Assembly: GCF_014805685.1 (NCBI RefSeq)
Contig: NC_060906.1
Span: 3,195,355 to 3,259,354 of the forward strand
Origin: Silurus meridionalis
Taxonomy: Eukaryota; Chordata; Actinopteri; Siluriformes; Siluridae
Reading direction: 5' to 3'
DNA: 64,000 nt
The position numbers and the translations under genes were made by a program. The notes below the pieces were generated by a model. It saw only the letters and a list, made by a program, of their open reading frames with translations, had not been told where the DNA came from and made no database searches. Within the stretch, counting starts at the first letter, position 1. Every line of letters starts with the position of its first letter. This document shows, piece after piece, positions 51,991-63,624 of this stretch.

Positions 51991-53912
51991 CAGCTGATAT
52001 TGATTTTCACTGACACGGGCAGGACTGCTTTCTAATTACTGATTGATTTCAGCTGGTGTCTCGACTTCCATGCCTTTTTCACCTGCCTTTCTTCATGTGT
52101 TCAACACTTTTACACCAGATGGATTTGTATGATCATAATCATGGATGCTGCACAAAATGTGATTCCTTGTTTTTCCTTAAAACCAGCTGATTGTTTAAAA
52201 GGAATGAATAAATGTACTATTATTAGAGTAAATCATGACACCTTCACAAGTAGAATTTATATTAAATGATTTCCACCTGCTTGAGCCTAAGCTCTTCAAG
52301 GCCCATTTGTTTTTGTGTTGCTTTTAATCTTTCTGTGGCAGCAGTGCTTCTGTTGACATATTCAACAACATTCTTCACTTTGGCAACTGTCTCTTAAATG
52401 TGTTTCAAGCTTTCCCTTCCAATAAGGTTTAAAGTATGGGCAAAGCATGGCAAGTGCCTCCATTCAGCTTCTTAAATAGCTGCTTTTATGTTGCTGCCAT
52501 TGTCAGAAACACAAACAACAACTTTGCTTGTGATTTTCCACAAGTTCAGCTGCTAGGTTGTCAGCAGTGTGTCTGTCTGTAAATAAGAAGCAGTCCAGCA
52601 AAGTTGATTAAAGTGTAAAATCTTTATCAATAAAATGACAAGTGACTGCCATAAAACTGGTTGTTGTTCGTGATGTCCAGCAATCAGTGGTCAGACACAC
52701 AGCAGCGGCATTGCTGATTTTTACCATCAGCTCTTCTTTCATTTTGTTGTAAAGCTGTGGTCTTTGTTTGGTAAAACATATGATGGATCAAGTGCCTTCA
52801 CAAATCTTCTAAATCCTGTGTCGCTAACAATTGAGAAAGGTTGTAAATCTGCTGTAATCATTTTTACTAGTTCCTCATCCAATTTGTTTTGTCTGATAGG
52901 GCGCATTGGTGTTCTCACAAAGCTTGTAATTTGACTTTGTCTTGTTAATTGGACACTGGTGCCAGTTCCAGATGTGGATGCTGTAGAGCCAGTATTAGAG
53001 GAGACTGCGGTCACAGAGGCACTACTTCCTGAGGCTGGTGTAGATTTCATAGGATCCTCTTGTCTCACTTGCATAAGCAATGCAGTTAGATGCTTTACTT
53101 GGAGATGCCGTCTATAATTTGATGTTCCTCCCTTGGCCTGACAAAATATTGTTGCAAAACTTGCATTTTGACTAATTAGGTCCAGCCTCCTCAAAATGAA
53201 GCCAAATATTACTTCTTTTTCTGGAGGTCATGTTTAAAATTGGGTGCTGCGACCTGTTCTATCAGCCTTGGTTGTTATAAGGGTTATTAGAGGAAATACT
53301 TAACTGAAATACTTGCAAAGGGAAATGTGAAGAGAAATATAAATCAATTTACTATCTTCTGGTTATTAAATCTCCTGCAAGTCTCTATCCTGTTGACTGT
53401 AACCTCAAAAGTCAAAAGGCATGAACTTCCTATTCTCTCATTTAGTTGTACACTGTACAGAACTGAGGGCACCGCCACCTACAGGCCCAACTCTTTTTGA
53501 AATCTCTATTGTAAGGTAAAACCAAAACGTTAAATACAAAAAAAGTTTATAAAATACAAATAAATAGCATAATAGCATCAAAAATAGCATCACAAAGTAA
53601 AAGCTGCACATGCAACATAAACACAAATAATTGAACGAGGACTGAACAGTCTAAGATTTAGAAATATTTGTACAAATGTATTCAATCTTTATTGTAATTT
53701 TAAAGAATTACCAAATTTAAAAAAGTTTACAGTTGTGTGCTCATGTTCATTTAAAGGTACAAATTAAATTGGGTTGTAAAATTGTCAAACAAAGCATTTA
53801 TTTGATTAACCAATCATTTGATCACATTAATATACACACACACACAAACACACTCACACTTTTTGGACTTCGAATCAGATGCGTTCGACATAATGTAAAG
53901 GCTGGTGCTGCG
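51991..53912. repeat. Tandem duplication, copy 2
   Basis: Direct repeat of 50037-51990. The main differences are a shorter CA tract (53833-53846) and small indels, including one in the hAT BED finger. Confidence 0.95.
52283..53194 (-). pseudogene. ZBED1-like hAT transposase, N-terminal half, copy 2
   Basis: Same as copy 1. A 4-bp net loss in the BED finger region joins it to an upstream frame (MRRLDLISQNASFATIF), giving a 151-residue open frame in which the C-x2-C pair is lost. Confidence 0.85.
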
Positions 53913-54278
53913 CTGCTGATATATGAGCACAGGTGAACTGAGGACTTAAATAAAAAGTATGCTTATTTACTAACATCTTAAAACATCAACGTTTTGCACA
54001 TCAGTGCCTGTATTGGGTGATTTAGTGCAAAACGTAAATGTAAGGAACATTTCTAAGATGATGATGATTTAATTTAAACAGATAAGCTATATGCCCTCAT
54101 GCAATAGGCATGATTTTATTCAAAGGCCTTCTTTCAAAACACAGTTAAAATTTTACATATAGCTAAATATTTAACAGCAATTGGATGACGTGATAACAGG
54201 TGTGCCTAAAGAGATGACAATTATATTAATATCAAGTTTGTAATCTGGCGTACCAGTGTAGATTTATTTATTGCTAGA
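53913..54278. other. No supported gene
   Basis: AT-rich single-copy DNA after the duplication. Confidence 0.5.
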
Positions 54279-54335
54279 GACTCAAAGCACTTTTGGACAT
54301 TGCTCTGAATAAGGGCGTCTGCTAAATGCCGCAAA
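54279..54335 (+). repeat. Teleost SINE/LINE-type 3' tail
   Basis: Contains GCTCTGAATAAGGGCGTC and TCTGCTAAATGCCG, a tail shared by several fish short interspersed repeats. The body is not recognisable. Confidence 0.6.
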
Positions 54336-54353
54336 TGTAAATTCTATAAATTA

Positions 54354-54497
54354 GGGAAACAAGGTTAGGCTTTAGGGTTGGTATAGGGTCATAACCCATA
54401 CATGGATGAGGTGGGGTAGGGGTATACATTATGGTTACAGAATTAGGGGTAGGGTTATAAATTAGGGTTACAGGGTTAGGGTTATGCATTTTTAATG
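54354..54497 (-). repeat. Telomere-like degenerate minisatellite, copy A
   Basis: GGGTTAGGG and TTATAAATTAGGGTTACAGG units. The reverse complement occurs as a longer array at 62049-62525. Confidence 0.85.
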
Positions 54498-55483
54498 CCC
54501 CTTCTATCACAGGCAGACAGACATAAACAGCACATGTTTATGACTGCTAGAGCGCTGATAGATTCTGTGTCTCATGGATAATGCTTTGGTTTTTATTATT
54601 TATCCATCCATGGGGTTACAGAAAAAAGTAGCAAAGTGGGAGGGAGCAATTAGATCGAGCAGCTTATACCCATATGGTCATATTTCTCCTCACTTCTTGA
54701 CAATAATCGATGATTCTACCGTGGGCCAGAATGAGTTAGAGTACTGCTTTGAAGCTGATTTTATAATTTTTTTATTTCAGGTGCCTTGTTTGACATTAAA
54801 CAGATTCAATTGTCATTATTTCTAATAATTTTGGTTAAAATTGTAGGCTTGCCAGAAGCAGCCAGCTGCGGGTCGATCAGTCCTCTGCTTGTATATAATG
54901 ACTAATTGGAATGGGTTTATTTATTTATTAACCAATTTTTTATATAATTTATTCCATGCAAGCGTGTGAATAATCAATGATTTGTATCCCTTCCTATAGT
55001 TTCTATAATAAAACTGATTAGTGAACAGTGCTTGGTGTAATATCGCTATAAACACTGTGTGCCTCAGGGGTGGATCCTGTGGCAAGTGCTATTATGAATT
55101 GGGGAGGACAGAAAAGAAGAGGAAAGATGAAAAAAGAAGAATAATGAGGGTTGATGCGGTAAATGGTGCAGCTTCAACTACTGTTGAACTCTATACTTTA
55201 GGAAGGGTGTTTTATGGCTGAAAAGAGATGTTGAATCTTGTAATTCTCTGTCTATTCTGTGGATTCATGGTTAGGTTTCTACAGTTCAGGATCAAATAGT
55301 TCAGTAGAAGTGCTTTAAAGAGGATTAATATCAAAACATTATTCTGATGATGATCAGAATTCCCTCACACACACACACACACAGAATTTTTTTTTTTATG
55401 TACATTGACATTGTATGAAAGCTTTGTAATTTGCACCAGAATTGCTTTCCGTTACAAGTACGATTGCCACCCACAAGCTACAA
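54498..55483. other. No supported gene
   Basis: AT-rich; a (CA)n tract near 55368. Short frames have no domain. Confidence 0.5.
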
Positions 55484-55672
55484 TGAGAATGTCATGACAC
55501 AGGAAACCACAAACCACAAACAGGAGTCATTGCCGCCTACAAACATGGCTGCCGTGGACTACATTCCCCAGACCTCAGCTACAGGTCCATGTTCACAGTC
55601 ACCCAGTTCCTGATTGATTACACCTGCACGCAATTTAGTGGTAGAATTTAAAAGGACTCACAAAGCTTATGC
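55484..55672 (+). repeat. Dispersed repeat, copy 1 (CTACAAACATGGCTGCCG)
   Basis: Shares about 190 bp with 62765-62975 in the same orientation, including GTGGACTACA, CAGACCTCAGCTA, CCTGATTGATTACACCTGCA and AAAGGACTCACAAAGC. Likely a short retroelement or LTR piece; family unknown. Confidence 0.8.
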
Positions 55673-57029
55673 TCATGAAATGTCATTTGAGAGCACAGAT
55701 ATGACAAAGCATGAGTATGGAAACAGCTTTAAAGAAAACAGGCCATATGATATGAGGGTAATCATAAGTTTTAAGAACTGCACCGAGGGTACACAGCAAC
55801 ACCAATGGAGTCAAAAGGGACACCAGTTAAAGTTATGAGAAATGCAAGGGAGAAAGCAGGACAAAAGGAAACACTAAAATAGAGGATGTTCACTCACCAA
55901 TGGTGGGAAAGAACATTGAGGTGAAATGAAGGTGTGGGAAAAATGAGGCAAAGTTATTAATCTATGTGGCATATGAACGTTAAGCATTAAATTGCACTTA
56001 TGATCATCTGAAAATACAGAAGTTTATAATGTGTGATTTGAGGAAAAACTATGGTTCCTATGAATATTAGGAGTTCCGTGACCAACCGTACATGCAGAAC
56101 GCCATGGTATCTCATTAAGGAAAGAAACAGGACTTTTGGCCATGAAGCACAGTGGAACAGCAGCACTGCTTAGAGAGATGTTTCATTAAGAATATCTGAC
56201 AGCTGGTCTGCACATTCTCTCAGCACTCAAACATTTTATAACGGCTGTTCCTAAGTTGCTGCTTACAGCATGTTCATCTACAACAGCAGTAACCACTACA
56301 AAGTCCTCACCATTTATCTCATCTTCAGGGTCATTTAAAGCAGAGTTTTTCTTCATGTCTTGTTCTCCGTATACACAAAATGACTTCAAAAATCTTATCT
56401 GTTGTCTGTAGTCTTTCAAACATTGTTCTATACGACAAATTAAGAATGTCAAGTGTGTGGGGCTTTTGTGCAGCCTGCATGCTAGTCTACTGAGAACCTT
56501 TCCAGACTGTTAGGATCAACCCAGTGCCCAGTGATGCCGATTTAACCTCTTCTCCTTGATCTCCAACAATCTTTGTTCACTGCTATGAAATCGATCCATG
56601 ACTTTTTTTTCTTTTCTTTTATAATAGTCTTCATCCTAAGTACCACCTCATTCATCTTATGTCACAAAGTGGTCCTCAACATGAGTGTGGTGTTAGGCTG
56701 AAGATCATACAAAAAACATTTTAAATGATTGCTGTTCTACCACACCTAAGGGTTGGAGACTCTGAGTCACAAACTTCAACACTGCATGATCAACTTTGTT
56801 AATATCTTAGTTTCTCCCAGCTTAAGCTGTCTGGAGGTTGAAGGAGCCTCCTTTCTCTCAGTTTCCCTACTCCTTGGTGCTGTTAGGGCATTATATCTCT
56901 GCATATGGCTACCATGCTTTCTGTGCAAAAAGGAAACATTCAAAACTACATATCCAGAGATCAGCCTTCCTCTCTTTGACAAATAAATGAACAGTCATGT
57001 GCATTTAGCATGTCAGATGTGAGCTACGG
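55673..57029. other. No supported gene
   Basis: A minus-strand open stretch at about 56186-56452 (EDEINGEDFVVVTAVVDEH) has no recognised domain. The rest is non-coding by eye. Confidence 0.4.
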
Positions 57030-58450
57030 AGTCAAGTTTATTTCTATAGCACTTTTCACAACAGACATTGTCTCAAAGCAGCTTTACAGAAATCAACAGG
57101 TGAACGGTTCACATTTATCCCTGATGAGCAGCAGTGGCATCTGTCACGAGGGAAAAACTCCCTTAGATGTTATGAGGAAGAAACCTTGAGAGGAACCAGA
57201 CTCAAAAGGAGAACCCATCCTCATTTGGGTGACCTTTAAGAGTGTGATTATAAATCTTTCAACAATACAGAGCATTGGAGAGTGAGAACTAACATGAGCA
57301 CTGGAGTGTAATGTTCTTTCTACAGGCTTATACAGTCATTATAGTTATAAAACTAGGAGCTACTGAGCAACTCCTAAAATAGCTCAACATTTGTGATCAT
57401 CACAGATCCAACACCAGCTTCTCCAAGCCAGAGCCTTTAAACACTCCAGGAGGTCTAATGTCAAAACTCCACACATGAAGTGGGATCCAGCTGTCTCTGG
57501 GTGGTACGGAAAGTTTGCGAGTTCCGCATCTATTTCTTTAAAGGTCCATAATCTTCATGAGGTGGGACGGAACTGGAGCTGGCCAAACCTGGGGAGAGAG
57601 AGAGAATCAGTGGAGAGAAATTAGCGTGGCTGCTGTTTGATCTTAACAGCACAAGTTGATAATGTGCATGTAATCAGATGTTCTGGAGCACAAGGTTATG
57701 ATGTGAGACATATGTTATGTGTAGCCTTTGCTAAAAAGATGCGTCTTTAATCTGCACTTAAACTGGGAGAGTGTGTCTGGAACGGTCTTCCTGACAGTGT
57801 TTGGGGCTCAAAGTTTAGGAGCTAAATGTGAGCCTTTAGTGGACTTTGCTATTCTAGAAACAACTAGAAGTCCAAGTTTTAAGATCTGAAGGAGTGTGAC
57901 GGATTGTAGCATGTTGGAAGAATGAAGAGATACATTGGAGCTCAACCATTTAATGTTTTATAAGTAAGAAGCAGTAGTTTGTAGTCTATTCGACTTAACA
58001 GGAAGCCAGTGTAGGGACGATAAGATTGGGGTTATATGATCATATTTTCTTGACCTTGTAAGAACTCTGGCTGCTGCATTCTGGACTAACTGAAGCTTGT
58101 TTATTAATGATGCAGGACATCCACCTAGTAATGCATTACAGTAGTCTATTCTGGAGGTCATGAACACATGGAGCTTCTCTGCATCAGATATAGATAACGT
58201 TTCTTAGCTTAGAAATATTTCTAAGGTGAAAGAAGGCTGTTTTTTGTAACTTGGTTGATGTGATTTTTGAAAGAGAAGTTGCTCTAAAATAACTCCCAGG
58301 TCTTTTACCGTTGAACTAGTGGTTACAGAACATCCATCTAAATGCAGGTTGAAATGCTGGAGCTTCTGTGTACTGTGGGGTTTTTTTTTTTTTGGACTGA
58401 TTTATCAAAATCTCAGTCTTTTTATTTATAGAATTTAATAGTAAAAAGTT
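57030..58450 (-). mobile_element. LINE 3' half (RT C-terminus and long 3' UTR), minus strand
   Basis: On the minus strand, the RT C-terminus reads LDGCSVTTSSTVKDLGVI, then MTSRIDYCNALLGGCPASL, NKLQLVQNAAARVLTRSRKYDHI and LSSLHWLPVK, with two to three frame breaks. About 900 bp of 3' UTR follow, ending with the complement of CAAGTTTATTTCTATAGCAC. The YCNALL and LQLVQNAAAR blocks are typical of CR1/L2/Rex-like fish LINEs. 5' truncated. Confidence 0.75.
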
Positions 58451-59139
58451 ATGGGTCATGCAGTCTTAATTCTTCAACACACATTTAGCAGGGGTCCTAG
58501 AAGGACATTTTCCACCGAGTCATGGTTACCTTGCCCTTTGTCACAGAGATTAACAAGTAATATTAAAATGCTCCTTATTGCTTGGAGTAAAAATCTGTCT
58601 ACTCAGAATTCTGTTATAGTGAAACAGTCTGGAAATATTAAGACCTGATATTCTACAGCACTGTAAGGACGGGGTGGAATCACGCTTGTTCAACTTGTTT
58701 TCTTTTTCTATGCCCATATTGGATTCAAACATTTAATAACAAATGTTTGGCCCTGGTCTGGAGACATTTCAGAAAATGTGTTTTTAGTATGAGCTATAAC
58801 AATTGTGAAGGGAGTCAAAAGCATTTTAGAAGAGAAGGGTCCCAGGTGAAATATGGAGATTGTTTTTCTTTTTTTATTTATAAATTTAAAAAACAAAAGG
58901 ATATTAGACTATTTAAGTCACAAATATGTATGTATAGAGTATGAATGGCCACCTAAGTTTAGCAGGTGGCTCTCAAACAGGGGGAGGGAGAAAATGATCA
59001 GACATAGTCTCAGATAAATGTTTGTAGGAATCTCATATTTCATGATTTCTCCATTTAATTTAAAATATAAACTAATAAGACGTCTGGCTTTTAAACCATT
59101 ACCTTTATGGATTGCTCCAGGACTGATTTCATGCATATA
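58451..59139. other. No supported gene; left flank of the DD37E element
   Basis: Weak open frames without domains. It may be part of the LINE-derived DNA on either side of the element. Confidence 0.4.
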
Positions 59140-59141
59140 TA

Positions 59142-60701
59142 CAGGGAGTGCAGAATTATTAGGCAAATGAGTATTTTGACCACATCATCCTCGTTATGCA
59201 TGTTGTCTTACTCCAAGCTGTATAGGCTGGAAAGCCTACTACCAATTAAGCATATTAGGTGATGTGCATCTCTGTAATGAGAAGGGGTGTGGTCTAATGA
59301 CATCAACACCCTATATCAGGTGTGCATAATTATTAGGCAACTTCCTTTCCTTTGGCAAAATGGGTCAAAAGAAGGACTTGACAGGCTCAGAAAAGTCAAA
59401 AATAGTGAGATATATTGCAGAGGATGCAGCAGTCTTAAAATAGCCAAGCTTCTGAAGCGTGATCATCGAACAATCAAGCGTTTCATTCAAAATAGTCAAC
59501 AGGGTCGCAAGAAGCGTGTGGAAAAACCAAGGCGCAAAATAACTGCCCGTGAACTGAGAAAAGTCAAGCGTGCAGCTGCCAAGATGCCACTTGCCACCAG
59601 TTTGGCCATATTTCAGAGCTGCAACATCACTGGAGTGCCCAAAAGCACAAGGTGTGCAATACTCAGAGACATGGCCAAGGTAAGAAAGGCAGAAAGTCGA
59701 CCACCACTGAACAAGACACACAAGCTGAAACGTCAAGACTGGGCCTAGAAATATCTCAAGACTGATTTTTCTAAGGTTTTATGGACTGATGAAATGAGAG
59801 TGAGTCTTGATGGGCCAGATGGATGGGCCCGTGGCTGGATTGGTAAAGGGCAGAGAGCTCCAGTCCGACTCAGACGCCAGCAAGGTGGAGGTGGAGTACT
59901 GGTTTGGGCTGGTATCATCAAAGATGAGCTTGTGGGGCCTTTTCGGGTTGAGGATGGAGTCAAGCTGAACTCCCAGTCCTACTGCCAGTTTCTGGAAGAC
60001 ACCTTCTTCAAGCAGTGGTACAGGAAGAAGTCTGCATCCTTCAAGAAAAACATGATTTTCATGCAGGACAATGCTCCATCACACACGTCCAAGTACTCCA
60101 CAGCGTGGCTGGCAAGAAAGGGTATAAAGAAGAAAATCTAATGATATGGCCTCCTTGTTCACCTGATCTGAACCCCATTGAGAACCTGTGGTCCATCATC
60201 AAATGTGCGATTTACAAGGAGGAAAACAGTACACCTCTCTGAACAGTGTCTGGGAGGCTGTGGTTGCTGCTGCACGCAATGTTGATGGTGAACAGATCAA
60301 AACACTGACAGAATCCATGGATGGCAGGCTTTTGAGTGTCCTTGCAAAGAAAGGTGGCTATATTGGTCACTGATTTGTTTTTGTTTGGTTTTTGAATGTC
60401 AGAAATGTATATTTGTGAATGTTGAGATGTTATATTGGTTTCACTGGTAAAAATAAATAATTGAAATGGGTATAAATTTGTTTTTTGTTAAGTTGCCTAA
60501 TAATTATGCACAGTAATAGTCACCTGCACACACAGATATCCCCCTAAAATAGCTAAAACTAAAAACTACTTCCAAAAATATTCAGCTTTGATATTAATGA
60601 GTTTTTTGTGTTCATTGAGAACATGGTTGTTGTTCAAATTAAATCCTCAAATAAAATTAATCCTCAAAAATACAACTTGCCTAATAATTCTGCACTCCCT
60701 G
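59142..60701 (+). mobile_element. Tc1/mariner DD37E element, nearly complete
   Basis: 1,560 bp flanked by TA on both sides (59140-59141 and 60702-60703). The terminal inverted repeats, CAGGGAGTGCAGAATTATTA and onward, are perfect for 25 bp. A second inverted pair (GTGCATAATTATTAGGCAAC at about 59321-59340 and its mirror near 60492-60511) lies inside, as in IR/DR-type elements with double transposase-binding sites. It holds a full-length but broken transposase gene. Confidence 0.95.
59360..60373 (+). pseudogene. DD37E Tc1/mariner transposase, four lesions
   Basis: Starts MGQKKDLTGSEKSKIVRYIA. It has the DNA-binding motifs (IAKLLKRDHRTIKRFI; GVPKSTRCAILRDM) and catalytic blocks WTDEMRVSLDG, FMQDNAPSH and DLNPIENLW, and ends VLAKKGGYIGH. 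From the second D codon (60067) to the E codon (60180) is 113 nt. With one base lost between them, this gives 37 intervening residues. Lesions: frameshift near 59420, nonsense TAG at 59746, and one-base losses near 60125 and 60225. Family length is about 340 residues. Confidence 0.92.
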
Positions 60702-60749
60702 TATATGAAGAAATAAAACATCAATTCAACTCATAAAATAGCTCAACTC

Positions 60750-60925
60750 AAACATTTGCAATCATCAACCAACACCAGCTTTAAACACCTTTTAAACACT
60801 CAAAAGGTCCATTGTCCAAAGTCTACATGAAGTGAAATCCAAAATGCGCTGGTACATCTCTAGATGGTTCGGGATGTTTGCGGGGTCGGCATTTCTTTAA
60901 AGTTTTATAATCTTCATGAGACATT
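60750..60925 (-). mobile_element. LINE 3' UTR fragment, same family as 57030-58450
   Basis: Matches about 57385-57565 with gaps (AACACCAGCTT, TTTAAACACTC, CATGAAGTG, TTTGCGGG, TCTTTAAAG, ATAATCTTCATGAG). Confidence 0.7.
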
Positions 60926-61399
60926 GACAGTATTTCAAATAGCATGGAAGGAGAATCTCCTGAGTCCTTTGGAGGTATTCAAAGTGAATTAAGACGGTAT
61001 GGTACATTTCATGATAAAATGTACCATTATTTTAAAAATAAAGGAACAGATAGTTTTGCGGTCATTTGGATACTAAACATGAAAGGGAATGACAGTATAG
61101 GGCAGAGGTACATTAACTTAAAGAGATCAGTAATTAACTGATGTTAATACAATGTTGTATTTTGATAAATAAAATGCACCCTTGTCAGGAATGTAAAGAA
61201 CAGACAATTCTAAGTCAATCAAGCCTTAAGAAGAGAAGAGACAACATTTAACACAGAGTTACATTTAAGGTTTAAATATTACTGATGTAGAGTTAAACAC
61301 TTGTTTTATTTATAGTAGAAGATACAAACAAGATGTATGTTTGTATCATGTGAAGTGGGACTTTCTATTTATTATTTAATGAAAGAATGCTCCCTTTTG
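60926..61399. other. No supported gene
   Basis: A 65-residue open stretch at 60944-61141 without recognised domain; AT-rich. Confidence 0.4.
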
Positions 61400-61443
<44 letters not shown>

Positions 61444-61541
61444 CGTCACAAACAGACGTACTGGGGCTGAGTTCCGAGAGTGAATTGTTTTATGGTCTGA
61501 GGGTCGCTGTGAATTTAACCAGAGAGGTTACCTGGTTTTTG

Positions 61542-61577
<36 letters not shown>
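61400..61577. repeat. Two GT microsatellites
   Basis: (GT)n at about 61402-61441 and 61545-61577, separated by about 100 bp of unique sequence and each preceded by TTTTGGGGTGTG, so the locus may be an internal duplication. Confidence 0.9.
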
Positions 61578-61580
<3 letters not shown>

Positions 61581-61682
61581 GGTATAGAGACTGGCTTGTG
61601 TTGTCAGTCTTCCGGGGAGTGTGACACTTTACTTATACACCACCCCAATAAAAGTTTTACCTTTGATTGAGATGTAGATGTC
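61578..61682. other. Short spacer, nothing recognised
   Basis: Contains AATAAAAG near 61650. Confidence 0.4.
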
Positions 61683-62048
61683 ATAGGGTAAAATGACCTG
61701 TGCCAGATGCTACACTACTATCACAAATCACTCTTCTCCACCCACTCCACCCTGCCTGCACTCTTTTCTTCACTTCTCTAATACACTCTCCATTAATTTG
61801 CACTGTTGACCCCAGGTACCTAAACTCCTCCACTTGTTCTCCCTGCAACCGCATCACTCCACTGCCCTCCCTCTCATTCACACACATGTATTGTCCTACT
61901 CCTACTGACTTTCATTCCCCTTCTCTCCAGCGCATATCTCAACCTCTCCAGGCTCTTCTCAACCTGCTCCCTACTCTCACCACAAATCACAATATCATCC
62001 GCAAACATAATAGTCCAGGGAGACTCCTGTCTGACCTCGTCCTGTCTG
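61683..62048 (-). mobile_element. LINE RT fragment, same family as 38637-39520
   Basis: On the minus strand: FADDIVICGESREQVEKSL (catalytic FADD), RLRYALERRGMKVSRSR, then VCVNEREGSGVMRLQGEQVE, FRYLGSTVQINGECIREVKK and RVQAGWSGWRRV. This is the RT segment that is deleted from the other copy. It is cut off at both ends and abuts the telomere-like array. Confidence 0.85.
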
Positions 62049-62525
62049 GCCTCTTACCCTAACCCCTAACCCTACATTTTAACCTTACCCCAGCCCTGTA
62101 ACTCTAACTCATACTCCTACCCCTAACCCAGTTACCCTATCTTAACCCTACCCCTAACCATGCAACCCTAATTTATTACCCTACCCCTAATTTATAACCA
62201 TACAAGCCTAAATTTTAACCCTACCCTAACCCTAAATTAGAACCCTAACCCTGTAACCCTAATTTACAACCCTACCAAACCCTCTTACCCTAACTCATAA
62301 CCCTCCCCTAACACTGTAACCCTAATTTATTACCCTACCCCTTTACCCTGTAACCATAATTTATAACCCTACTTCTAACCCTGTAACCCTAATTTATGAC
62401 CCTACACCTAACCCTGTCACCCCAAATTATAACCTTACCCCAACCATGTTACCCTAAATTATAACCCCTTTCCATAACCTTCTAACCCTAATTTATAATC
62501 CTACCGCATCCCTAACCTCCTAACT
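62049..62525 (+). repeat. Telomere-like degenerate minisatellite, copy B
   Basis: CCCTAACCCTAACC words mixed with a recurring AACCCTGTAACCCTAATTTA plus TAACCCTACCCCT unit of about 33 bp; 14 or so irregular units. Confidence 0.9.
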
Positions 62526-62756
62526 GTTATGCCCTACACCTAGTCTATTAGCTGAACATTTTCGCCAACCACTAAAACCAAACCCATCACACTGTGCACT
62601 ACACTTCTCTTTCACTGTGCACCTCTCTCATCTTTTATGTAGAATATTCAATCAAAAATTTTTAACAATGCACAGTAATGCAAAAAAAAAAAACTATCAA
62701 GCTATTAATAAGGGCTTCTGTAAATATTTTAGTTGGAAATGCTTGTATTTCCACAG
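62526..62756. other. Nothing recognised
   Basis: AT-rich spacer with a poly-A run near 62683. Confidence 0.4.
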
Positions 62757-62975
62757 CCTACAATGTGAATGTCATGGAACAGGAACAAAAAACTGCAATT
62801 CCCAGCATACACTGCAGCCTACAAACATGGCTGCTGTGGACTACACCGCCCAGACCTCAGCTAAAGTTCCATGTTCACGGTCACCCATTTCCTGATTGAT
62901 TACACCTGCAATCAATTCCACCCAGACCCCTATTGTAGAGTTTTAAAGGACTCACAAAGCCTAAGCTCAGATTTC
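62757..62975 (+). repeat. Dispersed repeat, copy 2
   Basis: Counterpart of 55484-55672 (CTACAAACATGGCTGCTG, CAGACCTCAGCTA, TTTCCTGATTGATTACACC, TTTAAAGGACTCACAAAGCC). It has slightly more of the 3' side, CAATCAATTCCACCCAGACC. Confidence 0.8.
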
Positions 62976-63624
62976 TCTGGACAAACTCAACTTGGTTATT
63001 TTATCAACTTCTTTAATTGTAGAATTGCTATTTGCACAGCATCTGGTTCTGCTTTACTTAAAAAAAAAAGAACAGACTTTGCATTCATTTTATTATTAGT
63101 TTCTGTTTTCAAGTCAAGTCCTCCTTCGGCCCTCAGAGCATCCTACTCATCATAGGATCATCACCCCATGAACACCGGTTATTGCTCCATCCCATTTGGC
63201 ATTTTTACCATGCAGGTTTCTCTCAAAAATCTTTTTGGTATGTAAAATCTTGTCCGTCATTGGGTCATCTCTTTAGGCAGACCTGTTATCGCGTCATCCA
63301 ATTGTTATTAAATATTTGCCTATATGTAAAATTTTAACTGTGTTTGGAAAGTAGGCCTTCAAGAACCATCCCGACCGATAGAGACATTCTACCTTGAACA
63401 TTGAATCATATGCAATCTGACATCTTAACATAGAACTAACACAAGAGAACATAATACATAAAAATAGGAAAATTACATACACAAACAGTAAAGTTTTAAT
63501 AATGAACAAAAAACAATCAAACGATAGGATTGTCCTATAGTGATCATAGAATTGTCTGAAATCTGACACCCTACAGGTAACACATCCAATGTCTCTAGGT
63601 TAACTATGTAAAACTAGAGACTAG
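62976..63624. other. No supported gene
   Basis: AT-rich; no domains or exon signals. Confidence 0.5.
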
